A stretch of DNA of 64,000 bases from a candidate division LCP-89 bacterium B3_LCP (GTDB taxonomy: Bacteria; Electryoneota; B3-LCP), in the NCBI GenBank assembly GCA_005223185.1, contig NJBN01000004.1, forward strand, positions 1-64,000, given 5' to 3'. Under the pieces are notes generated by a model. That model was not told the origin of the DNA. It searched no databases and was given only the letters and a program-made list of their open reading frames with translations. The position numbers were made by a program, and so were the translations under genes. Below, one piece after another: positions 10,663 through 20,938 of the stretch. Every line of letters starts with the position of its first letter. The stretch's first letter is position 1.

Positions 10663-11132
10663 TTCAATAAATCAGCAGATTCTGGCGCTGGAATCTTACG
10701 CACTGTAACTCCGGCTTGTTCCATAATATCGTTGGCCAAATCATCCGGATAACCGTCAGATATTACAAATTCACGTATGCCAGCGTTAACCAGCATTTTG
10801 GTGCAGAGGCTGCAGGGTTGGTTGGTGGCGTAAAGCGTAGCACCCTTAATTGAGATCCCGTGAATCGCAGCCTGAATAATGGCGTTCTGTTCGGCGTGTA
10901 CCGCCCGGGAAAGTTCGTGTCTTTCTCCCGAAGCGACATTCAGTTTATCTCGCAGACAGCCCCCCAGTTCATCACAATGGGGAACTCCGGCGGGGGGACC
11001 GTTGTATCCGGTTGTCAGGATGTGCTTGTCACGCACCAGGATGGCTCCGACTTTGCGCCTGAGACAGGTCGCTCTGGTAGCCACCAGATGCGTTATCTGC
11101 ATGAAATATTCATCCCAGGAAGGGCGGTTCAT
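10659..11132 (-). CDS. comEB: dCMP deaminase (ComEB family)
   Basis: '[11 protein letters not shown]' and '[14 protein letters not shown]' zinc motifs. Confidence 0.92.
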   Translation of the reverse strand: MNRPSWDEYFMQITHLVATRATCLRRKVGAILVRDKHILTTGYNGPPAGVPHCDELGGCLRDKLNVASGERHELSRAVHAEQNAIIQAAIHGISIKGATLYATNQPCSLCTKMLVNAGIREFVISDGYPDDLANDIMEQAGVTVRKIPAPESADLLK

Positions 11133-11180
11133 CTTTCATTCATTGCAAATTGAAGATTGCAGATTGGAAATTGTAAATTG

Positions 11181-11218
11181 CGTCAGGTCTCATTCCCTTA
11201 AGGGAAAAGGACCTGACG
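11181..11218. repeat. Two-tier palindrome (CGTCAGGTC family)
   Basis: CGTCAGGTC tca TTCCCTTAAGGGAA aag GACCTGACG; perfect outer and inner palindromes. Confidence 0.85.
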
Positions 11219-11231
11219 TGACGGTGAAGTT

Positions 11232-12359
11232 CTATTGCAAATCGAGAATGTTAGCTCTGATCTCTTTGATGAATCCCCGACACCAATATGTCTGAAACCG
11301 TATCTTCCCAGAATTGGGTACGTATTTTCCTTTGAGATCCACATTCTCACTAAATTCATTTACGCTTATGTTAAGGTTATTATTCTTAAAAGACAAAGAA
11401 AACTTAATATCTTCATTGAAAATATCAAAATCACTTATTGCACCAATTCGCATATCTTCATCTTTAGTTCTTTCATCTTTCAGAGAAGTATAATATATTT
11501 CCCCGTTACCTTTCACGTAAACTAGATAACCATAATTAACATAAAAATGTAGGCTTCTTAGAGCGATTCCAATCCAAGTTTCGTGAGGCTTTTTTTGAGG
11601 ATGCAGTTTTGAAAACCGAAGGGTAGCTTCAATTTCAACATCGCGGTAATCACTATCGGTGATGGTTATCCATGAAGGTCTGAAATACCATAACGACCCA
11701 AATTCCAAACCTTCCGCAATCAATGTCCGGTGACATTCAGGAGGAGATAGCAATTCCTTTGGAATAAATCCCTGTTTTCTGGAGAATTCGAATGGGAATA
11801 ATGGCTCAGATACATCGCCAGATTTAAAAGGGGTAGGTGCAAGGGCAAATATAAGTGCTTTGTATAGTCTATCAGAAAATTCCGTTTGCTTTTTAAAAGA
11901 ACTTAGACTATATAGAATATGTCGTGCAGGTGAAATATCAAAAAGAAATTTATCATCGAAAATGATGTCTTCTTGGTCTCTTATTATTATAACATTATTA
12001 CATGAACGGCAAGCTGCTGCAACACCTAATTCTAAGAGTACATTACCGTTTTTTCCTGTGACATCGAAAATAAGGGCATCTGCGTGGTATATATATTTCC
12101 AGATATCAGAATGTATTATCCCTGGAGTTGAAATATCATCTGCGCGAATACATTGAATTTTCATAGCACCAAATTGATCAGCGATTGAATTACAAATATT
12201 CTGTATAAACATACGCAAATCATCGGCTTTTTCAATAGGCGTAAAAGGGCATGCTAAAAAGACAATTAAGTGACCTGCATCATCACGTGGTATAGATGTT
12301 GGTGATGAAACAACATCTTTTGGCCATGTGGAGCTAGTAATTAGATCTGAATCTGCCAT
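11232..12359 (-). CDS. Nucleoside-deoxyribosyltransferase/TIR-like N-terminal domain with lectin-like beta-sandwich C-terminus (hypothetical)
   Basis: N-term 'IVFLACPFTPIEKADD...ADALIFDVTGKNGNVLLELGVAAAC..VIIIRDQ' resembles the 'ADLTGRNPNVxYELG' pattern; C-term 'WIGIALRSLHFYVNYGYLVYVKGNGEIYY' beta-rich. Confidence 0.6.
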   Translation of the reverse strand: MADSDLITSSTWPKDVVSSPTSIPRDDAGHLIVFLACPFTPIEKADDLRMFIQNICNSIADQFGAMKIQCIRADDISTPGIIHSDIWKYIYHADALIFDVTGKNGNVLLELGVAAACRSCNNVIIIRDQEDIIFDDKFLFDISPARHILYSLSSFKKQTEFSDRLYKALIFALAPTPFKSGDVSEPLFPFEFSRKQGFIPKELLSPPECHRTLIAEGLEFGSLWYFRPSWITITDSDYRDVEIEATLRFSKLHPQKKPHETWIGIALRSLHFYVNYGYLVYVKGNGEIYYTSLKDERTKDEDMRIGAISDFDIFNEDIKFSLSFKNNNLNISVNEFSENVDLKGKYVPNSGKIRFQTYWCRGFIKEIRANILDLQ

Positions 12360-12374
12360 TATTCGTCCTTTCCC

Positions 12375-12422
12375 GTTGCGTCAGGTCCTTTCCCGCTGAT
12401 GCGGGACAGGACCTGATGTAAC
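12375..12422. repeat. Palindromic repeat, GTTGCGTCAGGTCC family
   Basis: GTTGCGTCAGGTCC ... TCCCGC tgat GCGGGA ... GGACCTGATGTAAC. Confidence 0.8.
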
Positions 12423-12654
12423 GTTGATATCAATCCAACAGCTCTGATACTATGCCATCCGAATGAATTCGAATGCCCAAATTTTGGGTAAAGTCGCTGA
12501 AGCGACTGTCCTGGGTAATAAGATTAGTGGATTTATCCACTTTACGTTAAAATTCGGGCATAGGATTTTCCCGAAGGGACTCCCATGGAGTAATCCTATG
12601 GCAACGTCAAGATAATTAATTAAATGCCATAAGCGGTGCAGGACCTGACGCAAC
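12375..12654. repeat. About 280-bp palindrome-rich segment bounded by an exact 14-bp inverted repeat
   Basis: GTTGCGTCAGGTCC (12375-12388) and GGACCTGACGCAAC (12641-12654); internal AGTCGCTgaAGCGACT (12492-12507) and AGTGGATttATCCACT (12526-12541). Confidence 0.8.
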
Positions 12655-12678
12655 GAAAATTCTTTCAGCAGACAGTCT

Positions 12679-13152
12679 CTATTTATTGACCTTAATTTTC
12701 CCTATTAAGACCACTGAGTACGTTCCATCTTCTCCATACCCATTATCAATGATCTCGAATCCGGGTAAAAGAACTGCATTAGCACTGCTTTGTATTAAAT
12801 CATACTTCAACTCGAAATTCTCTACCATTGTATACGATTCTATAGACGATCCGGCTCTTTCCAACGCTTGTAACTTGGCATCCATTATCGCTTCTTTTCT
12901 ATCTTTCTGCTGGCCATCTCGTTGATTGTCGCTTATACCTCTAACTATTATATCGATAATTTCTGATATTTTGTTACTTGCGGTACCTTTAGAATTATCA
13001 AATTCTTTATTTGTTGGTTTTTGTGGTATTGTTTTCGTCCCAACGAATCTTGGCTTAGGAGGAGCACAGCCAAATCCATAAAATAATAATATTGCGATCA
13101 CCACCACAAAAGGAACTGAATTACGTTTCACGTTACCTCCGGTTGTATTCAT
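12679..13152 (-). CDS. Small lipoprotein, LPP20/FlgT-N-like fold suspected
   Basis: Lipobox-like 'LLFYGFGCAPP'; 'RKEAIMDAKLQALERAGSSIESYT...YSVVLIGKIKV'. Confidence 0.55.
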   Translation of the reverse strand: MNTTGGNVKRNSVPFVVVIAILLFYGFGCAPPKPRFVGTKTIPQKPTNKEFDNSKGTASNKISEIIDIIVRGISDNQRDGQQKDRKEAIMDAKLQALERAGSSIESYTMVENFELKYDLIQSSANAVLLPGFEIIDNGYGEDGTYSVVLIGKIKVNK

Positions 13153-13170
13153 AAACTAATTCGTAGCAGA

Positions 13171-14460
13171 CTAATCCAACAGCTCATCATATATCAGAAA
13201 ACTCTTGCAGAGTTCTTCCACCTGAGAACGGACGTCGGATATTAGTTTTTCATCGTCGGGATGGTAGAGTATCCTGCTGATCCAGCCGCCGATGGCGCGC
13301 ATTTCCGCTTCCTTCATGCCGCGTGTGGTCAGCGCCGGAGTACCTATGCGTATGCCGGAGGTCACAAAGGGACTACGAGTATCAAAGGGCACCATGTTTT
13401 TGTTGACGGTGATGCCCGCCTCTTCCAGAACGGCTTCAGCCTTTTTGCCGGTGATATTTTTATCACTCAAGTCAACCAGCATCAGGTGATTATCAGTTCC
13501 GCCTGAAACCAGCTTGAAACCGGTCGCTCTTAAGGTATCGCTTAGGGCTTTGGCATTCATTATAACCTGCTGGCAGTAGGATTTAAATTCAGGCTGCAGC
13601 GCCTCTTTGAAGGCGACCGCTTTGGCAGCTATCACGTGCATCAAGGGACCGCCCTGAATGCCAGGGAAAGTTACCGAATCGATGGCTTCGGTGATGGTTT
13701 TAGGCTTGGGCATCCCGGTCAAAGTGATTTCGCCGCCTTTATCATCGGACAGAATCAATCCACCGCGAGGACCGCGCAGGGTCTTGTGTGTGGTGGTCGT
13801 TACAGCATGGCAATGAGGAATAGGTGATGGGTGCAGATCCGCTGCCACCAAGCCGGCGATATGGGCGATATCGGCGATAAGATAGGCTCCCACTTCATCT
13901 GCTATTTCGCGGAATTGATCAAATTCGATGATGCGGGGGTAAGCGGAGGCGCCCGTCATGATCATCTGCGGCTTATGTTCCTGAGCCAACTTGCGCACTT
14001 CATCGAAATCTATTCTACCGGTCTTTTCATCGATGCCATAGGCGATAATATTATACAACCGACCGGAGAAATTGACCGGACTACCGTGGGTCAGGTGCCC
14101 TCCGTGTGCCAAATTCATTCCCATGACGGTATCACCCGGCTGCAGCAGTGCCATATAAACCGCCATATTCGCTTGCGAACCGGAATGAGGCTGAGCATTC
14201 GCCCAGGCGCACTTGAACAGAGCCTTAGCCCTATCCTGCGCCAGAGTTTCAGCTTGATCGACGTATTCGCAGCCGCCATAATAGCGTTTAGCAGGATAGC
14301 CTTCCGCGTACTTGTTGGTCAGTACCGTGCCCATCGCTTCCATGACGGCAGGGGAAGTGAAGTTTTCCGATGCTATCATCTCCAGCGTATAACTCTGCCG
14401 GTGTATTTCACCGCGGATGACGTCTTTTATCTCAGGATCGATATCAACCAAACGTTTCAT
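13171..14460 (-). CDS. glyA: Serine hydroxymethyltransferase
   Basis: '[20 protein letters not shown]', '[14 protein letters not shown]' PLP site. Confidence 0.97.
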   Translation of the reverse strand: MKRLVDIDPEIKDVIRGEIHRQSYTLEMIASENFTSPAVMEAMGTVLTNKYAEGYPAKRYYGGCEYVDQAETLAQDRAKALFKCAWANAQPHSGSQANMAVYMALLQPGDTVMGMNLAHGGHLTHGSPVNFSGRLYNIIAYGIDEKTGRIDFDEVRKLAQEHKPQMIMTGASAYPRIIEFDQFREIADEVGAYLIADIAHIAGLVAADLHPSPIPHCHAVTTTTHKTLRGPRGGLILSDDKGGEITLTGMPKPKTITEAIDSVTFPGIQGGPLMHVIAAKAVAFKEALQPEFKSYCQQVIMNAKALSDTLRATGFKLVSGGTDNHLMLVDLSDKNITGKKAEAVLEEAGITVNKNMVPFDTRSPFVTSGIRIGTPALTTRGMKEAEMRAIGGWISRILYHPDDEKLISDVRSQVEELCKSFLIYDELLD

Positions 14461-14507
14461 GGGATTCTCCAGTGAATTTTTCTAGCTCTCTTCATCTATT
14501 GAACAGC

Positions 14508-15281
14508 TTATTTCCGTATCGCCACGAATAGAAAGTTCTGGCATAGGGGCGAAAGTAAAAAGCTCAAACAGTCATCCAGGATATTCCAGCAATTTGTCAG
14601 AAACTTAGAATAACGGATCTTTGCAGGGAAAACAGACCAGACATTCCTCGGCAGTATGCCGTATCTCGCACTTCGACAGAGTTCCAGCCCAGCGTTCGTG
14701 CAGAGTTGTTGAATCAATGCCTCAGTATAACAATACCGATGGCTGTGAATTCCGGGGATAAATGAAGAAAGGGCCTCTATAATGCTGTACTTATTGGGCA
14801 GATGATAACAGATAAATTTCCCGCCGGGTTTTAATATCCGGGTGATCTCTTTTAAACTCTCGGTTTCACTTCCACCTGTTTCCCGGACATGTTCCAAAAC
14901 GCCCACGGAAAAAACGGTATCAAATCTTTCATCTTCAAACGGCAGTGAGACCGGATCATCTGCAGCAGCTTGCTTTCTCACAAATCCTGCTGTCTCTGCC
15001 AGAACGGCAGAGTTGGTCATGTCCACATCTTCGAAGAAGTAGCCGGTGGTATCACATCCAAAGCGCGTTAAAAAGAAGGCAAAGTGCCCGTTGCCGCTTC
15101 CCCAGTCGAGTACTTCTGATTCAGACTGAATCTCTTCAATTGCAGTCCGATACAGTTTCCAATACTGATGCGCACTGATCAAACTGCGAAATTGACCGAA
15201 CCCGGAGTCCGGATTGGTACTTGCAATCTCCATCAGTTCAGTAACAACTCTTGAAGCAATTTGTCGAGAGTTTTTCGTCAA
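14508..15281 (-). CDS. Class I SAM-dependent methyltransferase
   Basis: 'VLDWGSGNGHFAFFLTRFG', 'FDTVFSVGVLEHVRE', 'ILKPGGKFI'. Confidence 0.85.
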   Translation of the reverse strand: MTKNSRQIASRVVTELMEIASTNPDSGFGQFRSLISAHQYWKLYRTAIEEIQSESEVLDWGSGNGHFAFFLTRFGCDTTGYFFEDVDMTNSAVLAETAGFVRKQAAADDPVSLPFEDERFDTVFSVGVLEHVRETGGSETESLKEITRILKPGGKFICYHLPNKYSIIEALSSFIPGIHSHRYCYTEALIQQLCTNAGLELCRSARYGILPRNVWSVFPAKIRYSKFLTNCWNILDDCLSFLLSPLCQNFLFVAIRK

Positions 15282-15297
15282 AGATCGACACGCTTAA

Positions 15298-15738
15298 TTA
15301 ATAGTCCCCGAGTTTTCCAATTTTATCGACGCGACGCTGGTGACGTCCTCCCTCAAATGAGGTCTTCATCCAGATATCCAGGATTTCCAAGGCGTCATTC
15401 TCATCGGTGTAGCGGGCGCCCAGGGTTAAGACATTAGCATCATTGTGGAGGCGGCTCATTTCTGCCATAACGGCATTGGTGCAGAGCGCCGCTCGCACGC
15501 CTCTGACTTTGTTGGCAACCATACTCATCCCGATACCCGATCCACAAACCAAAACCGCCCGTTCGGTGACGCCGTCTGCCACATCACGCGCGGCGATAAT
15601 GCCAAAATCCGGATAATCAGCCGAAGATTCATCAAAGCAACCGCGATCGAAGACGTCGTGTCCTTCCGATTTAAGCTTATCTTTAAGCCGTTCTTTTAAG
15701 GTAAAACCGGCATGATCAGAGGCGATTGATATTTTCAT
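15298..15738 (-). CDS. rpiB: Ribose 5-phosphate isomerase B
   Basis: 'MKISIASDHAGFTLKERL', 'LVCGSGIGMSMVANKVRGVRAALC'. Confidence 0.95.
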   Translation of the reverse strand: MKISIASDHAGFTLKERLKDKLKSEGHDVFDRGCFDESSADYPDFGIIAARDVADGVTERAVLVCGSGIGMSMVANKVRGVRAALCTNAVMAEMSRLHNDANVLTLGARYTDENDALEILDIWMKTSFEGGRHQRRVDKIGKLGDY

Positions 15739-17138
15739 TTCTCAGATATCTGCTTGAGATATTTCTCGATATAACCCAATTCTGACCAGTTGGTGTTGAT
15801 CCAATCGTATCCGCCACCGGCAGTTGGGTCGGTTTCGTTCTGATGCATGAACCAATCTGAATACTCAGGTATAAGCTTGGACTCTTTTAAGTAATTCTTA
15901 TGGTTGCGGGCGTTTTCTAATACGCTGTAATCTCCGGTATTCTTGGCATCCTGATAGAGTCCATAAGCAACTAAGAATACCAGCTTGTCATTGTAGGTTG
16001 GAGGTTCGCCGCCTGATTTATTGTCAGCAGCTGTTTCGTATATCGAAGCCAGAGCCATGTAAGCGGATCCTAATTTGGAATTTTTGGAGAGTGCTCGGCG
16101 GGCATAAACCCGCGCTTGCGAGAAATTATTCATTTCCCGGTAGCAGTTACTTGCGCTAACCATAGCTTCAGTGTTCTCCGGTACAAGTTTAAGAATTTCC
16201 TGATAGGCTTTGGCTGCCGCAGAGTATTTCTGCAGGTTCTGCTGGACTTCACCGAGCGCTTGAAGAGCTCTTATGGTCTGGTAAAGTTCTGGGTTACTAT
16301 ATTCAAGTCCTTCCTGCTCATATCCCCCGAATGCATCTATTACCAATTCAAGAAGGTTTTTCCGTGGTACTTTTGCAAGGATTATTTCCAATTGAGCCAG
16401 CGCTTTTTCATTCTGCCCTATTTCCTCATAAGCTTTTGCTAACTCGTATTTCTTATCCAGGTCGTCCGGGAATTGGGCAACTGCCTCTTCCAGAGAATTG
16501 ACGTACTCTTCCGGGGAGAGATGGCGCCTGACCAGATCAGCCAACACATCCGCTATTTCCTTGTTCTCCGGTTCTTCTGCCAGAATACCACGATACAGGT
16601 CAATCGCTTCCATCTGCCGGTTGACGCGGGTGTAAAGTTCCGCTAAAGTCTTGCGGTATTCCAGTTCTTCTCCATTATGTTCCACTGCTGCTTCGTAATG
16701 GACGACGGCACTGTCTAAAAGACCCTGCGTTCTGAATATATGACCTAAACTGGCGTGCAGATAAGCATCGTCAGGGAAAGCGGCAATACCGCGCTGATAG
16801 ACCATTTTCACCGAGTCAGGTGGTACATCCATCTTGATATAGCACTGCGCCCATTTGCCGTAATCGTTGAAGACGCTGCCGGTGTCTTTGTCAGCTAATT
16901 CAGCGTAATATTTAGCCGCTTCTGACCAGGCGCGGTTGTTGTAATGAGAATAGGCAAAAGAACGCGTGATTTTGAGTTCACGTAATTGAACCTGCTTCAG
17001 GGAATCTTCCAGAGCTTTCTGCTGGTCGGAAGAAAGCTCTGACTGTGCTTCCTGGGTTGAAGGAGGTGGAGCGCAGCCAAACATGATTCCTACTGTAATT
17101 GCAATTAAGATTAAGAAGATGACTTTCGAACTTTTCAT
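15735..17138 (-). CDS. Tetratricopeptide repeat lipoprotein
   Basis: Lipobox 'VGIMFGCAPP'; multiple TPR units. Confidence 0.85.
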   Translation of the reverse strand: MKSSKVIFLILIAITVGIMFGCAPPPSTQEAQSELSSDQQKALEDSLKQVQLRELKITRSFAYSHYNNRAWSEAAKYYAELADKDTGSVFNDYGKWAQCYIKMDVPPDSVKMVYQRGIAAFPDDAYLHASLGHIFRTQGLLDSAVVHYEAAVEHNGEELEYRKTLAELYTRVNRQMEAIDLYRGILAEEPENKEIADVLADLVRRHLSPEEYVNSLEEAVAQFPDDLDKKYELAKAYEEIGQNEKALAQLEIILAKVPRKNLLELVIDAFGGYEQEGLEYSNPELYQTIRALQALGEVQQNLQKYSAAAKAYQEILKLVPENTEAMVSASNCYREMNNFSQARVYARRALSKNSKLGSAYMALASIYETAADNKSGGEPPTYNDKLVFLVAYGLYQDAKNTGDYSVLENARNHKNYLKESKLIPEYSDWFMHQNETDPTAGGGYDWINTNWSELGYIEKYLKQISEK

Positions 17139-17348
17139 GATATCTCCATGCTGCGTGACTCTTTCAGATAATATTTGCCACGCATGTTGTATTTATTTTG
17201 TCCATATTTATTTGTGTTATGATTCATGGTGTCGGGGTCAGAGGCCCCATAGGGGCAGGCGACCCAGACTATGGAACTAGATTCTTCACTTCGTTCTCCA
17301 TGGGAGTCCTTCGGACAGAATGACTGCGCGGGTTGATCCTTTTAAAAA

Positions 17349-18578
17349 CTAATCTTCCCACACAGGCTTGGGACGAACGAACCAGGTTCCGCCTAAGTTC
17401 AGACCAGCACGGATTTTGAAAATGTTCTCCTGACCGCCATTAGCGGATAGATCCCCGCGAGAACCATATTCCAGGGAGAGGTCAAAACGCTGCTGTCCTT
17501 CTCCAAAGGGATAACCGAAGCCAATGGAGGCGAAATAGCCATCTATAGCGCTTCCCTGACTTTCGGCATAGCTGGTTTCCCAGCGAAAACCGAACCTGTA
17601 ATTAAACCTTTTAAAGAAAAAATCGTCATTCCATGATCCCGGCGTCCATTCCGCTCCACCAGCCAGGCTTGTGGCATCACCATAACCGGACGCGCCTTCT
17701 GGCAGATAATTGATCTCACTCCAGGGGCTGTACATCATCTGCCCTGCCAACAGCCATTTGGAAGACAACGCCATCGAAACTCCGGCATAATACTTCGCCG
17801 CCAACCTGTATTCATCCTGAAACACGACACTGGAATCGTCTGTAGAATAGACAAACGTTTCATTCAGACTGATCGGCACCTCAGGTTCAAAACCGGCACC
17901 TATGGTCAAACCGTGAAACGGATGCAGCAATAACCCCGCAGTCCCGCTGAAAGCCAGCCATTTCTTGGAAGTCAGAAATTCAATATCATCGTAGCCGGAT
18001 TCATCGAAATAGCTACCTCGGAGCTCTTCAACCTGTCCCCATATCAAGGAAGGGCTTACCCCTATATCGCCCCAGCGTCCCAAAGAGACGGCAAATTGAA
18101 ACGCAGCACGACTCAAGCCGCCGTTTCCCTGGTAACTCTGATAATAAGGAATACCGTTGATCTCTCCGTTCCATCCGTATCGAAATTGAACGCGGCTATA
18201 CGGTGAGAGGAAAAATCCGATAGCCAACCCCTTCTTCAACATCACCGCGATGCTGAAATATTCCACTTGCCACCAATCCTCAATGTCCTGGGCATATTGA
18301 TCGCGCATCGTTTGGCGGGAAATGTAACCTCCCATAGAAACGCGTGCCTGTCTTATCTGTGCCAGAGCGGCGGGATTCAGAGCATTTAGAGAGATGCTAT
18401 CGTTCAGCACAATACCCACGTTGCCCATGCCAATAGCACGCGAGGAGGTGAAATTTTCCATCACGCCGTATCCCAGCCCGGAGAAGATTGAACCTGTAGC
18501 AAGCACCGGCGCTGTGCGCAATAAGATAACCGCGAACAGAATCAGGGGAAAGATAATTACTGCTTTAATACGCATCAT
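17349..18578 (-). CDS. Outer membrane beta-barrel protein (FadL/PorV-like)
   Basis: Signal peptide; 'SSRAIGMGNVGIVLNDSISLNALNPAALAQI'. Confidence 0.7.
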   Translation of the reverse strand: MMRIKAVIIFPLILFAVILLRTAPVLATGSIFSGLGYGVMENFTSSRAIGMGNVGIVLNDSISLNALNPAALAQIRQARVSMGGYISRQTMRDQYAQDIEDWWQVEYFSIAVMLKKGLAIGFFLSPYSRVQFRYGWNGEINGIPYYQSYQGNGGLSRAAFQFAVSLGRWGDIGVSPSLIWGQVEELRGSYFDESGYDDIEFLTSKKWLAFSGTAGLLLHPFHGLTIGAGFEPEVPISLNETFVYSTDDSSVVFQDEYRLAAKYYAGVSMALSSKWLLAGQMMYSPWSEINYLPEGASGYGDATSLAGGAEWTPGSWNDDFFFKRFNYRFGFRWETSYAESQGSAIDGYFASIGFGYPFGEGQQRFDLSLEYGSRGDLSANGGQENIFKIRAGLNLGGTWFVRPKPVWED

Positions 18579-19840
18579 GGGGTATTGTCCAGGTAGATGA
18601 TACTCAAGTGGGGTTGTAAAGAGTCAGCCGCATTAGTACCGAAGAAGGCTGTGCGGGAGATATCCTCCAGTGGTGCTGAAGTGCGAATCATAAATCCGTT
18701 GTTAGTCCCCGGATATCGAATCCAGTTATATACTATATCGGTGATGTTGAGGGTCAGTATGGCGGTCTCTTCGTCGTAATAACTGGGAGATTGATATGTT
18801 CCCAATTCATACGGAGCAGTTTCCGGTGCAGTAATCCAGGTGGTATCTGACATCTCGAAATTGTAAGTGCCAGTTATCTGACCTAATTGGAACTGATTGG
18901 TTGTGTCCGCATGTAAAACAACCTCAGCGCGATGAACGCCAACTCCCCAGGCAGGAAAGAGACCTTCCAGATCGAAAAGTAATATGGTACGGTAGGATAC
19001 TGCATTACCCAGGTAAAGGAAATCGGGATCCAAAACAGCCGAATCCGTTACGATGAAGGCATCGGCACCAGCATAGATGTAAGAGGTATCAGCATAGGTG
19101 GTATCAACTCCTCCATCAGTGGTATCAAAAACCGTAATGTACATTTCCAGCTTGGGGCGCAGAGCGACCGAATCATGTTCAGCAGAACAGAATCTGACCA
19201 AATGCTCGGTAGTCTTATCAGATTTTAAATAAAGCCCGCTGTTGTAATAGAGCGATTTTCCCCCGCTGCCAACCCATTCCCAGGCTCGGATCAGGCTATC
19301 TTGACTGGAATAGTCATATTCGTACAGGGAGAATTGAAATTCATCTTCAGATAACTGATCACCGGGCAACTCGAAAGAAGTGTTTGGGGGAGGGATATTA
19401 GCCGTATCCAGATCGCCCCAGACCACGCCAATTTCAGCCCATGATTGGTACTCATCGATGAAGGAAACATCAACCTGCATGGGACTGGTCGGATCAGCAA
19501 CAATGATGCTGTCCGCCCATAACTTCACGGCAAAGGAATCGATGGCGTAGCTATCGGGCAGCGCACTGTAAGGATTGAACTTAAGGAGAATATGAGATTC
19601 GTACCCTTGCGCCCGACCGATGTAAAGCCAATCACTGTCGCCGGTTGTCGCCAGCTCATAAAACGTGGCGGTCTGGGAGGGATATAGCAACTTCTCTTCG
19701 GGGAAGACGTCGTTCAACCCTGGAGCGATATCCGACCCGACGGCAGAGTCCTTCTGTTGGCAACCTGAGAAAGCCCAGATGAGACCAATAAGGAAAACGG
19801 GAATTAACCTGACCACAGTCTTCATAATTTGGTAAGTCAT
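18575..19840 (-). CDS. DNRLRE-type repeat lipoprotein
   Basis: Lipobox 'IWAFSGCQQ'; paired 'SHILLKFNPYSALPDSYAIDSFAVKLWAD' / 'YRTILLFDLEGLFPAWGVGVHRAEVVLHAD' modules. Confidence 0.65.
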   Translation of the reverse strand: MTYQIMKTVVRLIPVFLIGLIWAFSGCQQKDSAVGSDIAPGLNDVFPEEKLLYPSQTATFYELATTGDSDWLYIGRAQGYESHILLKFNPYSALPDSYAIDSFAVKLWADSIIVADPTSPMQVDVSFIDEYQSWAEIGVVWGDLDTANIPPPNTSFELPGDQLSEDEFQFSLYEYDYSSQDSLIRAWEWVGSGGKSLYYNSGLYLKSDKTTEHLVRFCSAEHDSVALRPKLEMYITVFDTTDGGVDTTYADTSYIYAGADAFIVTDSAVLDPDFLYLGNAVSYRTILLFDLEGLFPAWGVGVHRAEVVLHADTTNQFQLGQITGTYNFEMSDTTWITAPETAPYELGTYQSPSYYDEETAILTLNITDIVYNWIRYPGTNNGFMIRTSAPLEDISRTAFFGTNAADSLQPHLSIIYLDNTP

Positions 19841-19920
19841 GAAAGATTTAAGCTAATTTATTTTTATAAAATAAGCAACTAAAAATTGACCTTTAGCTCT
19901 TACAGCGCAGCGTCCACAGT

Positions 19921-20904
19921 TTATCTGCGGAATGGCAGCAGGAAGCCACACTCACTGCATTTACTGCCATCAAGTCCCTGCACATTGGTTGCGTATCCTA
20001 GTCTTTCCACTACCAGAGCATGGCATTGCGGGCATGTCGTATGGGAGCCATCACCTCCTGCAATATTACCGAGATAAACGTAATTCAGTTCCTTGCGAGC
20101 TGTACTTAATGCTTCGGACAGGAACTTTTCTGATGTGAATGGCTTGTCAAAATGATAGCGCGGAAAATAGCGTGAAAGGTGCAGAGGTATATCAGGATCG
20201 ACAGAAGCGATCCAACTGACGAGTCTGGAGATGTTATCGGCATTATCATTCCATCCGGTGACCACCAGATGAGTTATCTCGACATGGACGCCTGCTTCAA
20301 AGGCTTGCCTGATGGTTCTTTGCACCGGCTCCAGTCTGGCTTTGCACAACCGTTTGTAGAAGTCATCATCGATGGACTTCAGGTCTATATTCATGGCGTC
20401 GATATGAGGTAATAGCTGTTTTAACGGTTTTTCTTCAATAAAGCCGTTCGTAACCAGTACACTCACACTGCCACTATTATGCAACTCCCTCGATGCATCC
20501 AGAACATATTCATACCATATCAGAGGTTCGGAATAGGTGAAAGCAACTCCCACAGATCCTCTATCTTTAGCCAGATTTACCAGTTCTGCAACCGGCAGGT
20601 TACTGGTTGGCACTTTGCCCTGAGAGATATCAGAATTCTGACAGAAGAGGCACTGCAGGTTGCACCCGTTAGCTCCGACAGACAGTATAACGCTTCCCGG
20701 CATAAAATGATAAAGCGGCTTTTTTTCGATGGGATCGACTGCCAAAGAAGCTGCCTGCGCGTAATTAACCGCAATGAGCTTGTCACCATATCGTTGCCGC
20801 CCGCGGCAGATCCCCGGCTGCCCTTCTTCAATTCGGCAGTGCTGGGGACACACGTCACAGATTAAGTTATCGTCTTCCTTGTGATAAAACGCGACTTCTT
20901 TCAT
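19921..20904 (-). CDS. amrS: AmmeMemoRadiSam-system radical SAM enzyme AmrS-like
   Basis: 'NGCNLQCLFCQNSDIS' CxxxCxxC; 'QHCRIEEGQPGICRGRQ'; 'LHLSRYFPRYHFD'. Confidence 0.9.
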   Translation of the reverse strand: MKEVAFYHKEDDNLICDVCPQHCRIEEGQPGICRGRQRYGDKLIAVNYAQAASLAVDPIEKKPLYHFMPGSVILSVGANGCNLQCLFCQNSDISQGKVPTSNLPVAELVNLAKDRGSVGVAFTYSEPLIWYEYVLDASRELHNSGSVSVLVTNGFIEEKPLKQLLPHIDAMNIDLKSIDDDFYKRLCKARLEPVQRTIRQAFEAGVHVEITHLVVTGWNDNADNISRLVSWIASVDPDIPLHLSRYFPRYHFDKPFTSEKFLSEALSTARKELNYVYLGNIAGGDGSHTTCPQCHALVVERLGYATNVQGLDGSKCSECGFLLPFRR

Positions 20905-20915
20905 TTCATAGTCAG

Positions 20916-20938
20916 GGTGTAAATAGCAATTTTACACC
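20916..20938. promoter_or_regulatory. Operator-like inverted repeat upstream of amrS
   Basis: GGTGTAAA tagcaat TTTACACC. Confidence 0.4.

Noticed and set aside
12450-12653. 67-aa minus-strand ORF
   Set aside because: Lies inside the palindrome-rich repeat block; not protein-like.
13831-14475. 214-aa ORF antisense to glyA
   Set aside because: Fully overlaps a confidently identified glyA; no recognisable domain.
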